Shown here: positions 36,367 through 45,576 of the stretch, one piece after another | Layout: each line of letters starts with the position of its first letter | Numbering within the stretch: position 1 is the first letter of the stretch | Assembly (NCBI RefSeq): GCF_017498065.1 | Contig: NZ_JAGDFX010000007.1 | Location: 1 to 64,000, forward strand | DNA from: Oceanisphaera pacifica | Lineage (GTDB): Bacteria > Pseudomonadota > Gammaproteobacteria > Enterobacterales > Aeromonadaceae | DNA length: 64,000 nt | Reading direction: 5' to 3' | Notes under the pieces: model-generated | The model's database searches: none | The model's input: the letters and a program-made list of their open reading frames with translations, nothing else | What the model was told of the DNA's origin: nothing | Translations under genes and position numbers: made by a program

Positions 36367-37416
36367 ATGCACGGTGAATACAAAGTGCCCGGCGGCAAAC
36401 TGGTGGTGGCAGATCTGGCGCTAGAGCAAGACTGTTTAAGCCAAGTGAGTATCTCAGGTGACTTTTTCTTAGAGCCAGATACCGCCTTAAATCACATTAA
36501 CCAAGCCTTAATTGGCCTACCTCGCACGGCAAGTCATTCAACGCTTACTAACGCCATTTTAGCGGCATTAGACGACGATGTGGTTATGTTTGGCTTCTCG
36601 GCTGCCGCCGTTGCCACCGCAGTACGTCGGGCATTGGGCATGGCCAGCAGTTGGCAAGATCACCAATTTAGCATTATTCCCCCTGTTACCTTACCGGCCA
36701 TAGAGCATGCTGCATTAGATGAAGTGCTCGTTGACTCTGTTGCCAAAGGCTTGCGCGGCCCTACATTGCGGTTTTGGGACTGGGACGACTCAGTGGTGGT
36801 GATTGGTTCATTTCAATCGGTTAAAAATGAAGTGGACATAGACGCCGCCAATCAAGCGCAAGTTAAAGTGGTGCGCCGCGTTACCGGTGGCGGTGCTATG
36901 TTTATGGAGCCAGGCAATTGCATTACCTACTCACTCACCGTGCCCACTTCACTGGTAGATGGTATGAGCATAGAGCAGTCTTACCAGTTTTTAGATGCTT
37001 GGGTATTAGGCGCACTCAACGACATGGGCATTAAAGCGCATTATGTGCCGCTTAACGACATTGCCTCTGCTCAAGGTAAAATTGGCGGCGCGGCACAAAA
37101 GCGTTTTGCCAATGGCGTGTTAGTGCACCATGCCACCTTAGCCTTTGATATTGATGCCAGTAAAATGTCACAAATTTTACGCACTGGTAAAGAGAAAATT
37201 TCCGACAAAGGCATTACTAGCGCCAATAAACGCGTAGATCCTATGCGTAGCCAAACTGGTCTTACGCGAGCAACCATTATTGAAGCCTTTAGCAGCCACT
37301 TTGCACAATGTTACCCCAGCCAAGCAGGGCAATATTTACCTCAAGAGTTGGCTGGCGCTAGAGCATTAGTAGCCAGCAAATTCTCTACCGCAGAGTGGTT
37401 ATATAAAGTGCTCTAA
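36367..37416 (+). CDS. lipoate-protein ligase-like protein with N-terminal accessory domain
   Basis: A 349-residue member of the biotin/lipoate A/B ligase superfamily, which attaches or transfers lipoate to lysine of acceptor proteins. The catalytic domain (about 105-349) has RRVTGGGAMF (170-179) and GKIGGAAQKR (237-246), with Lys238 matching the lipoyl-AMP lysine. Residues 1-95 look like the LplA C-terminal/LplB accessory domain, but placed at the N-terminus, the reverse of E. coli LplA. GGAGG precedes the ATG. Substrate (lipoate or octanoate) cannot be decided. Confidence 0.7.
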   Translation: MHGEYKVPGGKLVVADLALEQDCLSQVSISGDFFLEPDTALNHINQALIGLPRTASHSTLTNAILAALDDDVVMFGFSAAAVATAVRRALGMASSWQDHQFSIIPPVTLPAIEHAALDEVLVDSVAKGLRGPTLRFWDWDDSVVVIGSFQSVKNEVDIDAANQAQVKVVRRVTGGGAMFMEPGNCITYSLTVPTSLVDGMSIEQSYQFLDAWVLGALNDMGIKAHYVPLNDIASAQGKIGGAAQKRFANGVLVHHATLAFDIDASKMSQILRTGKEKISDKGITSANKRVDPMRSQTGLTRATIIEAFSSHFAQCYPSQAGQYLPQELAGARALVASKFSTAEWLYKVL

Positions 37417-37488
37417 ATGGACTTTTGTTGAGCGAGCGCCCGACATTGTCTACAATGGCGCACTTTTCATTTACGTTAGGTCATAATA

Positions 37489-37737
37489 ATGAACGAGACT
37501 AAATCGCTACCCCCATTACCCGATCGCCTGTCGATTAACCCACGCAGCCCTTTTCATGTAGCTGAGGTGTTTGAGCACAACATTGGTATTCGACTCAATG
37601 GAAAAGAGCGTTTTGACGTTGATGAATATTGCATTAGTGAAGGCTGGGTAAAAATCTCTTCGCCTAAAGCGCTAGATCGCCGTGGTCAGCCGTTACTTAT
37701 TAAAGTAAAAGGCACAGTAGAAGCTTTTTATAGCTAA
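37489..37737 (+). CDS. DUF3297 family protein
   Basis: An 82-residue protein matching DUF3297 across its length (LPDRLSINPRSPFH, then VAEVFEHNIGIRLNG). The family is widespread in proteobacteria and has no assigned role. It has its own short upstream region and is followed by a strong terminator. Confidence 0.75.
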   Translation: MNETKSLPPLPDRLSINPRSPFHVAEVFEHNIGIRLNGKERFDVDEYCISEGWVKISSPKALDRRGQPLLIKVKGTVEAFYS

Positions 37738-37759
37738 ACGACATTACCGCTTTAAACTC

Positions 37760-37793
37760 AAAAAGGCCTAGATTTTTATCTAGGCCTTTTTTA
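37760..37793 (+). terminator. terminator after DUF3297 gene
   Basis: AAAAAGGCCTAGAT pairs with ATCTAGGCCTTTTT around TTTT; an essentially perfect stem. Confidence 0.9.
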
Positions 37794-37944
37794 TAGCCCA
37801 ACAATAAACGCGTTGTGCAGTACTCTGTTTATGCTAGAGCAGTCAGCCATTATTTATACTAAAAGTGACAATTTACACCTCTATATAAGATGTTAAGCTG
37901 AACGTGAGTCATGCAGTAATAAAAACGATATTTTCAACAATAAT

Positions 37945-37962
37945 GAGAGGCCGTTATGATTG
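37945..37962 (+). promoter_or_regulatory. orphaned ribosome site and start codon left of ISAs1
   Basis: GAGAGG (37945-37950) is five bases from ATG (37956-37958), and the IS begins five bases after that codon. This is probably the start of the gene the IS interrupted, plausibly the alkylsulfatase on the other side. Confidence 0.45.
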
Positions 37963-39202
37963 CAGGGCGGGATCAAACTTTGTTAATGAAATTTGAACGG
38001 CCAGATCGTCTGTGATCTAATTAGCGCTTCTTGATAAAGGAGCCCAGCCATGACCTTGATTGAACACCTCACCCTTGTTGAAGAAACTCGCTCAGATATT
38101 AACCAAAAACATGATTTAGTCGATGTCATGTTCTTGGTTGTCAGCGCCATCATGGCTGGTGCTGAAGGTTGGCAAGATATTGAAACCTATGGTGATTCCA
38201 AAGCGGACTGGTTACGAAAGTACCGTCCATTTGCACACGGTATTCCTCGTCGGCATACCATTGCACGCATCATGCGGTGCGTCGTTGTTGAGTCCTTGAT
38301 GGAAGCCTTGCTGGGCTGGGTTAATGAGCACCGAACCCATTATGGCAAACCTATCATTGCTTTTGACGGCAAAGTGCTACGTGGCTCATATCGAAAAAAT
38401 GCCTCTAAAGCGGTGCAGCTGGTGACTGCTTACGATACCGAAAATGGCTTGGTGTTAAGCCAAAAAGCGACGCCTTCAAAGAAGGGAGAAATCGCCACCG
38501 TCCGAGAAATGCTGGAAGTCCTCAACCTCAAAGGTTCTGTGGTCACGCTTGATGCTCTACACTGTCAGCGGGAAACACTGGAGCAAGTTCAGGACAAGAA
38601 AGCGCACGTGGTGGTACAGGTAAAACATAATCAACGCAAGCTGCGCGAAGGGGTCCAATCTCAGTTCCAGGCTGTCTTCGATGCTGGTAAAGAGAAGATC
38701 GTTGTCGAGCACAAAGAAGCCGGTCATGGCCGTAAGGAAGATCGCTATGTCTTTCAATTAAAAGCGAAACTTCCTGAGGGACTGGCAGAAAAATGGCCGA
38801 CTATTCGCAGTATTATCGCCGTTGAACGCCACCGTACCATCAATGGTAAAGGGACAGTGGATACTTCTTACTATGTCAGTTCACTGTCACCTAAACACAA
38901 GCTGCTGGGGCACAATATTCGTCAGCACTGGCGTATCGAGAACAGCCAACACTACATTCTGGATGTGGTGTTTAACGAAGATGCCTCACGGATTGCCACG
39001 GAAGGTGCTGTCGAAAATATGGCCTTGTTCCGGCGGTTTATCATGAACATTCTCAAGCAAAGCCAGTGCGGCTCCCCGAGTCAGCGCAACAAGCTGAAAC
39101 GGGCAAGCTGGAACGACGATTACCGGGCTCAATTATTTTTTGGTTAAATTGCCAACAAAGTATGCTCTCGCCCTGTCATTAACAAAGTTTGATCCCGCCC
39201 TG
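37963..39202 (+). mobile_element. ISAs1-family insertion sequence
   Basis: A 1240-base element with perfect 27-base terminal inverted repeats (37963-37989 and 39176-39202), each beginning CAGGGCGGGATC. It encodes one complete transposase. The flanking bases show no direct repeat, although this family normally makes an 8-10 base duplication. Confidence 0.92.
38050..39147 (+). CDS. ISAs1-family transposase
   Basis: A 365-residue DDE transposase. Catalytic candidates are Asp106 (IIAFDGK), Asp168 (VVTLDALHCQ) and Glu297 (HWRIENSQHY), spaced as in the family, with the N-terminal DDE_Tnp_1-associated domain before them. Full length and uninterrupted, so probably active. AAAGGAG lies seven bases from the ATG. 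Confidence 0.93.
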   Translation: MTLIEHLTLVEETRSDINQKHDLVDVMFLVVSAIMAGAEGWQDIETYGDSKADWLRKYRPFAHGIPRRHTIARIMRCVVVESLMEALLGWVNEHRTHYGKPIIAFDGKVLRGSYRKNASKAVQLVTAYDTENGLVLSQKATPSKKGEIATVREMLEVLNLKGSVVTLDALHCQRETLEQVQDKKAHVVVQVKHNQRKLREGVQSQFQAVFDAGKEKIVVEHKEAGHGRKEDRYVFQLKAKLPEGLAEKWPTIRSIIAVERHRTINGKGTVDTSYYVSSLSPKHKLLGHNIRQHWRIENSQHYILDVVFNEDASRIATEGAVENMALFRRFIMNILKQSQCGSPSQRNKLKRASWNDDYRAQLFFG

Positions 39203-39206
39203 TGGA

Positions 39207-41084
39207 ATGGTTGTGGTCATGACTTCTTTTGCAAATGAACCTGAACAGAGTAAATTTGATTCCAGCCTGTTAAAGCCTGAATTACTCAATCAAAATTCTC
39301 CAAGAGAGGTTGAATCGTTTGAAAGCCCTGATTTCCTTAAGCATCTGGCTCCAATCAGAAAAACGTTCGGAAACCTAGCTTATACGGAGTCATCTGAGAA
39401 AGTGAACCCACGAATGACTGCGTTTGCAAAACACATGGAAAAAACCATGTATGAGCCTGTTAAAGACAGAGTCTTCCTAATGAGCGGATGGCAGTTGACA
39501 GCTACACTTATTGTTGTGGGCGATGACGGCTTAATTGTTATCGATCCGGGTGAAAACGATGACGCTGCCAGTGCTTTGATGAAGGCTTTTCGTGATGAAA
39601 CCGGTAACACCACGCCAGTAAAAGGGGTAATTTATACTCACCGTCACATTGACCATCCCTTTGGTGTAGCGGGTGTTGGTGTGACCCAAGACATGGTAGA
39701 TAACGAAGAGGTGCGAATCTTCGCTCACCATGAATTTATGGATTATTTGGCGAACGATGCCAGTGTGGTCAGTGATATCCTGACTCAGCGTTCTGCCTAT
39801 GCTGCGGCTTCTTATTTAGGGGTTGGCGAAGATGGTTTTGTGCATGGTGGACTTGGGCCTGCGTTTACATTCGGTACTCAATCCTTGTATCGTCCAACGG
39901 AACTCGTCACAGACAAACTAGAAGTGGAAGTGGCTGGCGTTAATATGGTGATTTTTGAAGCCTACGGGGATGCCGAAGACGAAATATCCGTCTTTTTCCC
40001 TGACTTCAATCACCTTAATGGCGCTGAGACTATTCAAGGTGAATCGTTTCCTAATATTTATTCTCTACGTGGAACGAAATTTCGGGACCCAGTTAAGTGG
40101 TACAAGGGTATTGATAGATTACTTGAATCTGCGCAGAAGGCTGACAGCTATAGTCATTCTCATGGACGTGCATGGCTGGGTAATGACTTTATAGTTGAGC
40201 GTATTCAAAACTATCGTGATGCTATTCAGTATGTTCATGATCAAACCATCCGTCATATGAACAAAGGCGCGATTCGCGAAGAGCTGGTTGACCTAGTCGA
40301 GTTGCCTCCACAGCTGGCTGATGATCCTTGGTTGCAAGAGTTTTACGGAAGCGTTGAACACTCAGTTCGCAATATTTACGTTGATTATATGGGCTGGTTT
40401 CAAGGCGATGCGACTGAATTGGCCACACCTTCATTTCATCGCAAAGCTAAGCTATACGTTGAAGCCATGGGTGGCGCGAGTAGTGTCATGACAATTGCCA
40501 ATCAAGCCGTTGAAGCGCAAGATTATGGTTGGGCGGCAGAAGTGCTTACCCACCTTGTTCGTGCGGAGCCTGAGAATCAAACAGCGAAGGATCTAAAGGC
40601 CCATGCGCTTAGAGAGTGGGGCTATGATCAATCAAACCCCTATTTCAGACAGTTTGCGCTGAGCGGTGCTGCTGAACTGGATAACACCAAAAAAGATTTG
40701 CCTCCGGTTGACTTTGGAAGTCCGGCTATTGTTTCTCAGTTAAGCATCGGTACTTTGCTCGAAAACTTGCGGGTCAAAATTGATGCTGATAAGGCTGTGA
40801 ATGCTGACTTCAAAATTGGTTTCAATATTACTGACCGAGATGAGCAGTATGGGTTTCATATTCGTAATGGCATAGCGGCATTTTATGAGTATGTTCCAGA
40901 TGATGCCCAAGTTACTCTCAATATCCCTAGCCAAGTTATTTATGACTATGTTTTGGGAAAAAAAGGTATCAAGCAGTCAATTTCCGACGGCAGTGGCACG
41001 ATTGAGGGAGGTATCGATAAACTGGATGAGTTTGGAAGCTACTTCGACTTTAGTAAGACAGATATCAATATTTCATCGAGATAG
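39207..41084 (+). CDS. MBL-fold alkyl sulfatase, 5' end apparently lost to ISAs1
   Basis: Zinc-dependent hydrolase of the SdsA/YjcS/Bds1 type that releases sulfate from alkyl sulfates such as SDS. The zinc motif THRHIDHPFG, SYSHSHGRAWLG, an alkylsulfatase dimerisation region and a C-terminal SCP2-like lipid-binding domain are present, about 620 residues in all. The first ATG is 39207, five bases past the IS; 39219 is next. The leading residues MVVVMTSFANEPEQ look like the end of a cut signal peptide, so the original start was probably left of the IS. Neither ATG has a good ribosome site. Possibly not expressed or not exported. Confidence 0.8.
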   Translation: MVVVMTSFANEPEQSKFDSSLLKPELLNQNSPREVESFESPDFLKHLAPIRKTFGNLAYTESSEKVNPRMTAFAKHMEKTMYEPVKDRVFLMSGWQLTATLIVVGDDGLIVIDPGENDDAASALMKAFRDETGNTTPVKGVIYTHRHIDHPFGVAGVGVTQDMVDNEEVRIFAHHEFMDYLANDASVVSDILTQRSAYAAASYLGVGEDGFVHGGLGPAFTFGTQSLYRPTELVTDKLEVEVAGVNMVIFEAYGDAEDEISVFFPDFNHLNGAETIQGESFPNIYSLRGTKFRDPVKWYKGIDRLLESAQKADSYSHSHGRAWLGNDFIVERIQNYRDAIQYVHDQTIRHMNKGAIREELVDLVELPPQLADDPWLQEFYGSVEHSVRNIYVDYMGWFQGDATELATPSFHRKAKLYVEAMGGASSVMTIANQAVEAQDYGWAAEVLTHLVRAEPENQTAKDLKAHALREWGYDQSNPYFRQFALSGAAELDNTKKDLPPVDFGSPAIVSQLSIGTLLENLRVKIDADKAVNADFKIGFNITDRDEQYGFHIRNGIAAFYEYVPDDAQVTLNIPSQVIYDYVLGKKGIKQSISDGSGTIEGGIDKLDEFGSYFDFSKTDINISSR

Positions 41085-41134
41085 TCTGAGTTTAATTCGT
41101 AGCCGAATAAGCCACTCAAGTTAGCTTGTTATAC

Positions 41135-41183
41135 ACGCCCTTTATCACTACGTAAGTTGTACAGTGAGAAGGGCGTTTTTTAT
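41135..41183 (+). terminator. terminator after alkyl sulfatase gene
   Basis: CGCCCTT and TCACT pair with AGTGA and AAGGGCG across a 15-base loop, then T6. Confidence 0.7.
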
Positions 41184-41340
41184 GTACAACTGGCCATCAT
41201 TCTGGCCAGAGCTTAGAGCACAGGCAAGACAGGATAGAGAAATGGTTAAATAGTATGTCTATCTTTGGATGGACGTTTAAAGGTTGGATGAAGTAAGCTA
41301 GGCTGCAAAGCAGTGTGAGAATCAACAATGAGAGCTTAAT

Positions 41341-41664
41341 ATGCGATCTGTACCAGAGCGGAATTGGAAGTTATTTCGAAGGTTACAAGCAGAGTTACTT
41401 GCGACAGCGTCTGATTTAGTCTTTAAAAAAGTGGAGCGGCTATCCCAAGATCGTGCTGGCAAAGAGCATCAATCGTATTTGGACTTATATTGCCTGATTA
41501 AAGAGGAAGACGAAAAAATAGCACAGATGTTTAATAACCCAACGCGTAATAATGTATTGTTTAAAATAGGTTTTTTAAAGCAATATGGTATTTTGAGTGA
41601 TGAGCAATTTCAGCTTTTTAGTGAAGAAACACAAAAACGCGTAACCCCCTACGCGACAGAGTAA
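41341..41664 (+). CDS. conserved small hypothetical protein
   Basis: A 107-residue, helical, cytosolic protein (MRSVPERNWKLFRRLQ...). Similar small proteins starting MRS-PERDWK and containing a LY-LI-E-DE-IA motif occur in many proteobacteria, without known role. GAGAGC precedes the ATG. A 10-base-pair inverted repeat (41667-41676 with 41690-41699) follows and may weakly terminate. Confidence 0.6.
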   Translation: MRSVPERNWKLFRRLQAELLATASDLVFKKVERLSQDRAGKEHQSYLDLYCLIKEEDEKIAQMFNNPTRNNVLFKIGFLKQYGILSDEQFQLFSEETQKRVTPYATE

Positions 41665-41813
41665 ATCGCTAACGCTGTTCGCTCGGGTAAGCGTTAGCGG
41701 TTATTAGATTGCCAGCATCGTTTGTCTATAACAGTAGGTTTTCTGGCATTAAATTTAACATAATGTTTGCCGTGGCGAAGTGTGAATCTTTGCTTGCAGA
41801 GTAGGCATGTATG

Positions 41814-43016
41814 TTATTGCGCTTTGGCTTTTATTTCACACAAAAACCAGTAAGCGAACGCGGATAGTAGGGCGCATCCACTCATGGTGAACAGCATATA
41901 TAAGGGGGATGAGTCGGGTAGTGCAGAAACAAAAGCCGCGGCAAGGGCGGCAATGCCAAAACGTAGTGTGCCAGCAAGTGAAGACGCTGTTCCTGCCAGA
42001 TTAGGTAAGTTACTGAGTAAACTTGCCATGCTATTGCTGCCAATGGTCGAGATAACCCCTACATACAACATAATAGGCATAACGACTGACCAAAGTCCCC
42101 AACCTAATAAAGGACCTAAAGGCATAAGTAAGCCTGCCAGTAATTGTAAACTTAAGGCTAAGCGCAACATGGTGCGCGAGCCTAACCGTCGAACCCATTT
42201 GCCATTAAGGGTGGTGAATAGCATTAGGCTGATGACGTTAAGGCCAAATAAATAGCCGGTATGTTGAGGCGATACGCCATAAATATCGATATAAATAAAG
42301 GAAGCGCCGGTTAAAAAAGCAAACATACCGGCAAACGAAAAAGCCCCGCATAGCATATAACCCAGTGCGATTGGGCTGGACAGTAAGCGCAGGTAACTGC
42401 GTAAAATAGAAGCTAAATGCAAAGGCTGGCGCCGAGCTAGGGGTAAGGTTTCGGGTAGTTTAAAGCTGCTAAATATTGCGACTATAATAGTGACGCCTGT
42501 GAGCACCCAAAAAATAGCTCGCCAGCCAAACCAATGGGCTAAATGCCCACCCAGCATAGGGGCAACTAATGGCGCAAGTGTCATCACCAGTGTGATATAG
42601 GCCATGGTGCGAGCAAAGTCTTCTCGGTTAAATAAATCTCGCACTAGGGCTTGTACTACTACCGCAGACGCCGCGCCAGCAAAGCCTTGGGCGCCGCGCA
42701 GCCAGGTGAGGCTTTCTACACTGGTGGCCATAGCACATAGCGTGGCGGCAATCGCAAACACCAGCATGCCCCCTAATAATACAGGGCGTCGGCCTTTGGC
42801 GTCTGATAGGGGGCCAAATAATAATTGCCCTAATGCAAAACCGCCGGTGTAAGCGGCTAGGGTGGCTTGTACTCGGTGAGAGTTGCTGCCCAGCGTTTCG
42901 GCAATGGCTGGCATGGCTGGCAGGTACATATCAATGGCAAGGGGAGTTAAGCCAGATATTGCGCCCAGTAAAATAATTAATGGTAGTGTGGCATTGGCTG
43001 CAGGTTGAGATGACAT
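41814..43016 (-). CDS. bcr: Bcr/CflA-type multidrug efflux transporter
   Basis: A 12-span major facilitator superfamily drug:H+ antiporter of 400 residues from the ATG at 43016. The conserved DMYLPA (about 29-34), GQLLFGPLSDAKGRRPVLLGG loop and SSLAGTLRFG motif of Bcr are all visible. The frame runs upstream to 43061, but family members begin at this point. Ribosome site weak (AGAGGA 12 bases upstream). Substrates of relatives include bicyclomycin and sulfonamides; specificity here is unknown. Confidence 0.87.
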   Translation of the reverse strand: MSSQPAANATLPLIILLGAISGLTPLAIDMYLPAMPAIAETLGSNSHRVQATLAAYTGGFALGQLLFGPLSDAKGRRPVLLGGMLVFAIAATLCAMATSVESLTWLRGAQGFAGAASAVVVQALVRDLFNREDFARTMAYITLVMTLAPLVAPMLGGHLAHWFGWRAIFWVLTGVTIIVAIFSSFKLPETLPLARRQPLHLASILRSYLRLLSSPIALGYMLCGAFSFAGMFAFLTGASFIYIDIYGVSPQHTGYLFGLNVISLMLFTTLNGKWVRRLGSRTMLRLALSLQLLAGLLMPLGPLLGWGLWSVVMPIMLYVGVISTIGSNSMASLLSNLPNLAGTASSLAGTLRFGIAALAAAFVSALPDSSPLYMLFTMSGCALLSAFAYWFLCEIKAKAQ

Positions 43017-43193
43017 GGCGCAACGGGATCCTCTAGAGAAAGGCGCCATCCTTGTGCGCAAATTGAAGCACTGCTTTGTTGATTAAGCACTGAGCCATAA
43101 GTATAAACGATACGTATCAGTTTGTGTCTAGGTTATGCTTTTTAAATGCACTTTTTACTCTGCGTCAAACTTGCAACCAGCACGGGATAATAT

Positions 43194-43214
43194 TACTGTA
43201 TGTACATACATGTA
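43194..43214 (+). promoter_or_regulatory. LexA box upstream of yebG
   Basis: CTGTATGTACATACAT (43196-43211) matches the LexA consensus CTGT-N8-ACAG in all but the last base, embedded in TACTG...CATGTA. It lies 14 bases before the yebG start, so SOS control is expected. Confidence 0.8.
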
Positions 43215-43224
43215 AGGAGTGATT

Positions 43225-43545
43225 ATGGCCGTAGCAATACAGTACCTTGTGGTAAGAAATGGAATCGAGAAAATGACATTTACTAATAAAAAAGAAGCCG
43301 ATGCTTATGATCGTCTGCTTGATTTGGCCGAACACTTAGATGAAGTGTTAGCAGAGGCACCTATTAGTTTAAATGAAACCGATCGCGAATCTTTAGCGCT
43401 GTATTTAGCGCAAAATCAGGCTTTGTTAAGCGGGCCGAAAAAGAAGGCGACTAAAAAAGTAAATAAAGAGGCACTCGCTGATGAGAATAACCAAGTGCCT
43501 AAAAAAGAGACGAGTAGCATAGATAATGTAGCGGCCATTGCCTAG
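43225..43545 (+). CDS. yebG: YebG family SOS-induced protein
   Basis: A 106-residue small protein; E. coli YebG is a LexA-regulated protein of unclear role. N-terminal MAVAIQYLVVRNG and KMTFTNKKEADAYDRLLD align with it; the C-terminal third is charged and low in complexity. The ATG at 43225 has AAGGAG seven bases upstream; an in-frame GTG two codons before is less likely. Regulation by the LexA box just upstream. Confidence 0.9.
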   Translation: MAVAIQYLVVRNGIEKMTFTNKKEADAYDRLLDLAEHLDEVLAEAPISLNETDRESLALYLAQNQALLSGPKKKATKKVNKEALADENNQVPKKETSSIDNVAAIA

Positions 43546-43561
43546 CGTTTAGTCATTGACG

Positions 43562-44962
43562 CTAATGATTGTCCCCCAATATACGGTAAACTTCGTCAAT
43601 AGAATCTTGCTGTTGTTTGGCATAGAGCTCAAACTCGTCTAATACGGGGCAGCCGAGCGCTTGTTCAAAGCTCGCCTGATCTGCACTTTTGTGGTACACA
43701 GATTGCAGGCTGTCCCCTAAATTGGATTGAAAAATACCTGCGGCACTGACCGGTAAAAAATCTTCGTAAATAATCGGCATCCCACTTACCCAGCCTTGCT
43801 CTATCAGCGACTCTAGCGAGTCAGTCACACTGATAGCTCCTGTTTTTTCTAATCCCTCTTGAGTGACCTGATAACGAAAATAGCCCAACTGTTGGCTACG
43901 CAGACTCTGTTCATCATCGGGAAATTCAGAAAAAATATCGACCAGTTGTTGCTGATATTGTTGATTGTTATGTTCAGTGGCGGCCAAGGTGTGGCGAGCA
44001 CGATTGAGTAGTTCATCATACAAAGCTCTCCCCTTAGGCGTTAATGCCATTCCTCTTTGTTCTACCTCACCAAAACGTGCGCTGTGAGTGCCTGCTTCTG
44101 TGTGTGCATTTTTAGTATCTTCCCCTATAAATAACACTGGCTCTTCTAGTGCTTTAAAGCTGGTTTGGCGCAATAGAATAGGGCAGCGGCGGCGAGGGGG
44201 ACCTTCAACTGTAGCTTTTGAAGTGATGCCATAAGTGGGCATTTTTTGTTGTACGGCATCTATATCTAGGGCTCTGGGCGTTAAGTGATTGATATGAGGC
44301 CCATTAAAGCACACCACATCCGCAATAAGTGGGTGCACCTTGTTGAGTGCTTGATACGTTTCTAAAGACACGTTGGCGTGTTGTTGCCAGCGAAAGGTTT
44401 CGAGTATTTCACTAACAAACTGATGTGCTTGTGCGGTATTTAAGCGGCCCATGGCTTCGGCTTGGCTAAGCAGTAATCGTGCCTTGGCCGTGAAAATATC
44501 GCGCTTATCTAAAAGGGTACTGGCTTGCTGGCGTAAATCGGGGTCTTCAATAAGATCGAGCCTGAGCAAAGAGGTGAAAATACGAAAGGGATTTTTTTGT
44601 AAAGACGCGTCGTCTATGGGGCGAAATGCAGTGGAGTGCACAGGCACGCCTGCAGAGGATAAATCATAGTAGCCAACGGGGTACATGCCCATTAAAGCAA
44701 ACACACGGCCTAACATATTCAGCTCTTCGGCACTGCCCACTCTAATGGCACCGTGGCGCTCAAGGTGTAGGCGTGCTTGTTCATTACTTTGGCTCAGTTG
44801 TTGAGCTAGTGCGTGCTGGGTACGCAGGGTCTCTTGATTAATATCCTCCACTAGCTGCACGAGCGTGGCATATTGGGGCACTTCTTGTTGGTACATCTGT
44901 GACATGGCATCGGAAAAAAGTGTACGAATATCATCAGCAGATAAAGAAAGATTTAAAGCCAT
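43562..44962 (-). CDS. ydcJ: DUF1338 / HglS-type 2-oxoadipate dioxygenase-decarboxylase (YdcJ)
   Basis: A 466-residue VOC-superfamily protein close to E. coli YdcJ. Family member HglS converts 2-oxoadipate to 2-hydroxyglutarate with Fe(II) in D-lysine breakdown. Visible are RHGAIRVG (first metal histidine), GPHINHLTPR (second histidine) and ARFGEVEQRG (glutamate ligand), all in order. Length and both ends match. AAGGA is ten bases from the ATG. No lysine catabolic genes are near. Confidence 0.88.
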   Translation of the reverse strand: MALNLSLSADDIRTLFSDAMSQMYQQEVPQYATLVQLVEDINQETLRTQHALAQQLSQSNEQARLHLERHGAIRVGSAEELNMLGRVFALMGMYPVGYYDLSSAGVPVHSTAFRPIDDASLQKNPFRIFTSLLRLDLIEDPDLRQQASTLLDKRDIFTAKARLLLSQAEAMGRLNTAQAHQFVSEILETFRWQQHANVSLETYQALNKVHPLIADVVCFNGPHINHLTPRALDIDAVQQKMPTYGITSKATVEGPPRRRCPILLRQTSFKALEEPVLFIGEDTKNAHTEAGTHSARFGEVEQRGMALTPKGRALYDELLNRARHTLAATEHNNQQYQQQLVDIFSEFPDDEQSLRSQQLGYFRYQVTQEGLEKTGAISVTDSLESLIEQGWVSGMPIIYEDFLPVSAAGIFQSNLGDSLQSVYHKSADQASFEQALGCPVLDEFELYAKQQQDSIDEVYRILGDNH

Positions 44963-45171
44963 AGCGTGATAATCCTTTAATTAACAATGAGCCATAAACA
45001 AAATGTGTCTCCTTCTACTCTAGCTAGCTCATTTATATTTACCAAGTGTAAACCAGTTAAAAGACAGCTTTAAGCCATCTAACAAGCAGCTGTACGTTAT
45101 ACGCTGAGCGCTGTACGAAAAATCAAATCGCAATTTTTTTGACGTCAGGCGTTGGTTTTCAGCCGTAAGCT

Positions 45172-45335
45172 GGTAGAGGCCGCTTTAGCTGGCCGGTTTT
45201 GTGAAGCAAAACAAGAATACATCGACCATATTAATTTTAAGTACGACGCTGTTGATGGTGTACCTGTTTTGCACAGTGCTTTTTTGATGAACTTTAATGC
45301 CGCTACGCGCCATCGGCCAGCTGAAGCGGCCTCTA
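45172..45335. repeat. MITE-like unit with 22-base inverted ends
   Basis: GTAGAGGCCGCTTTAGCTGG at 45173 is inverted at about 45314-45335 with one mismatch over 22 bases, enclosing about 120 bases. The right end plus following sequence recurs at 54711-54760. No coding function is evident. Confidence 0.6.
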
Positions 45336-45360
45336 CATGGATGTTTAGGGTTGGTTTTTA

Positions 45361-45398
45361 AACTGAAAGCTGACAGCTTCCGGCTGAGAGCTTTCATT
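45361..45398. repeat. REP-like AACTGAAAGCTGACAGCT repeat
   Basis: Starts AACTGAAAGCTGACAGCT and continues to a partly inverted copy (GAGAGCTTTCAT). Same family as 18198-18236 and 54740-54779. Confidence 0.6.
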
Positions 45399-45402
45399 TC
45401 GG

Positions 45403-45576
45403 CCGTCATTGCGAGGAGTGCAACGACGCGGCAATCCATTTAACAAGCAGCCGTACGCTTCACGCTGAGCGCCTGACGAATAAACAAAACCGCAGTTTTT
45501 CTTTAACATAAAGCGGTCAGCATTAGATGTAGCGCTTTCTTTTGAAATGGATTGCCGCGCTACGCTCGCAAAGACG
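45403..45576. repeat. palindromic GTCATTGCGAGGAG repeat
   Basis: The left part (GTCATTGCGAGGAG... GCGGCAATCCATTT) is inverted at 45542-45576 (AAATGGATTGCCGC ... CGCAAAGACG), enclosing about 100 bases. Similar palindromes are known from many proteobacterial genomes. A degraded half-copy may be present at about 15640-15665. Confidence 0.65.

Noticed and set aside
43026-43037. GGATCC followed by TCTAGA, resembling a plasmid polylinker
   Set aside because: Only 12-15 bases match; flanking sequence runs smoothly from the bcr 5' region into its upstream DNA, so chance is more likely than vector contamination.
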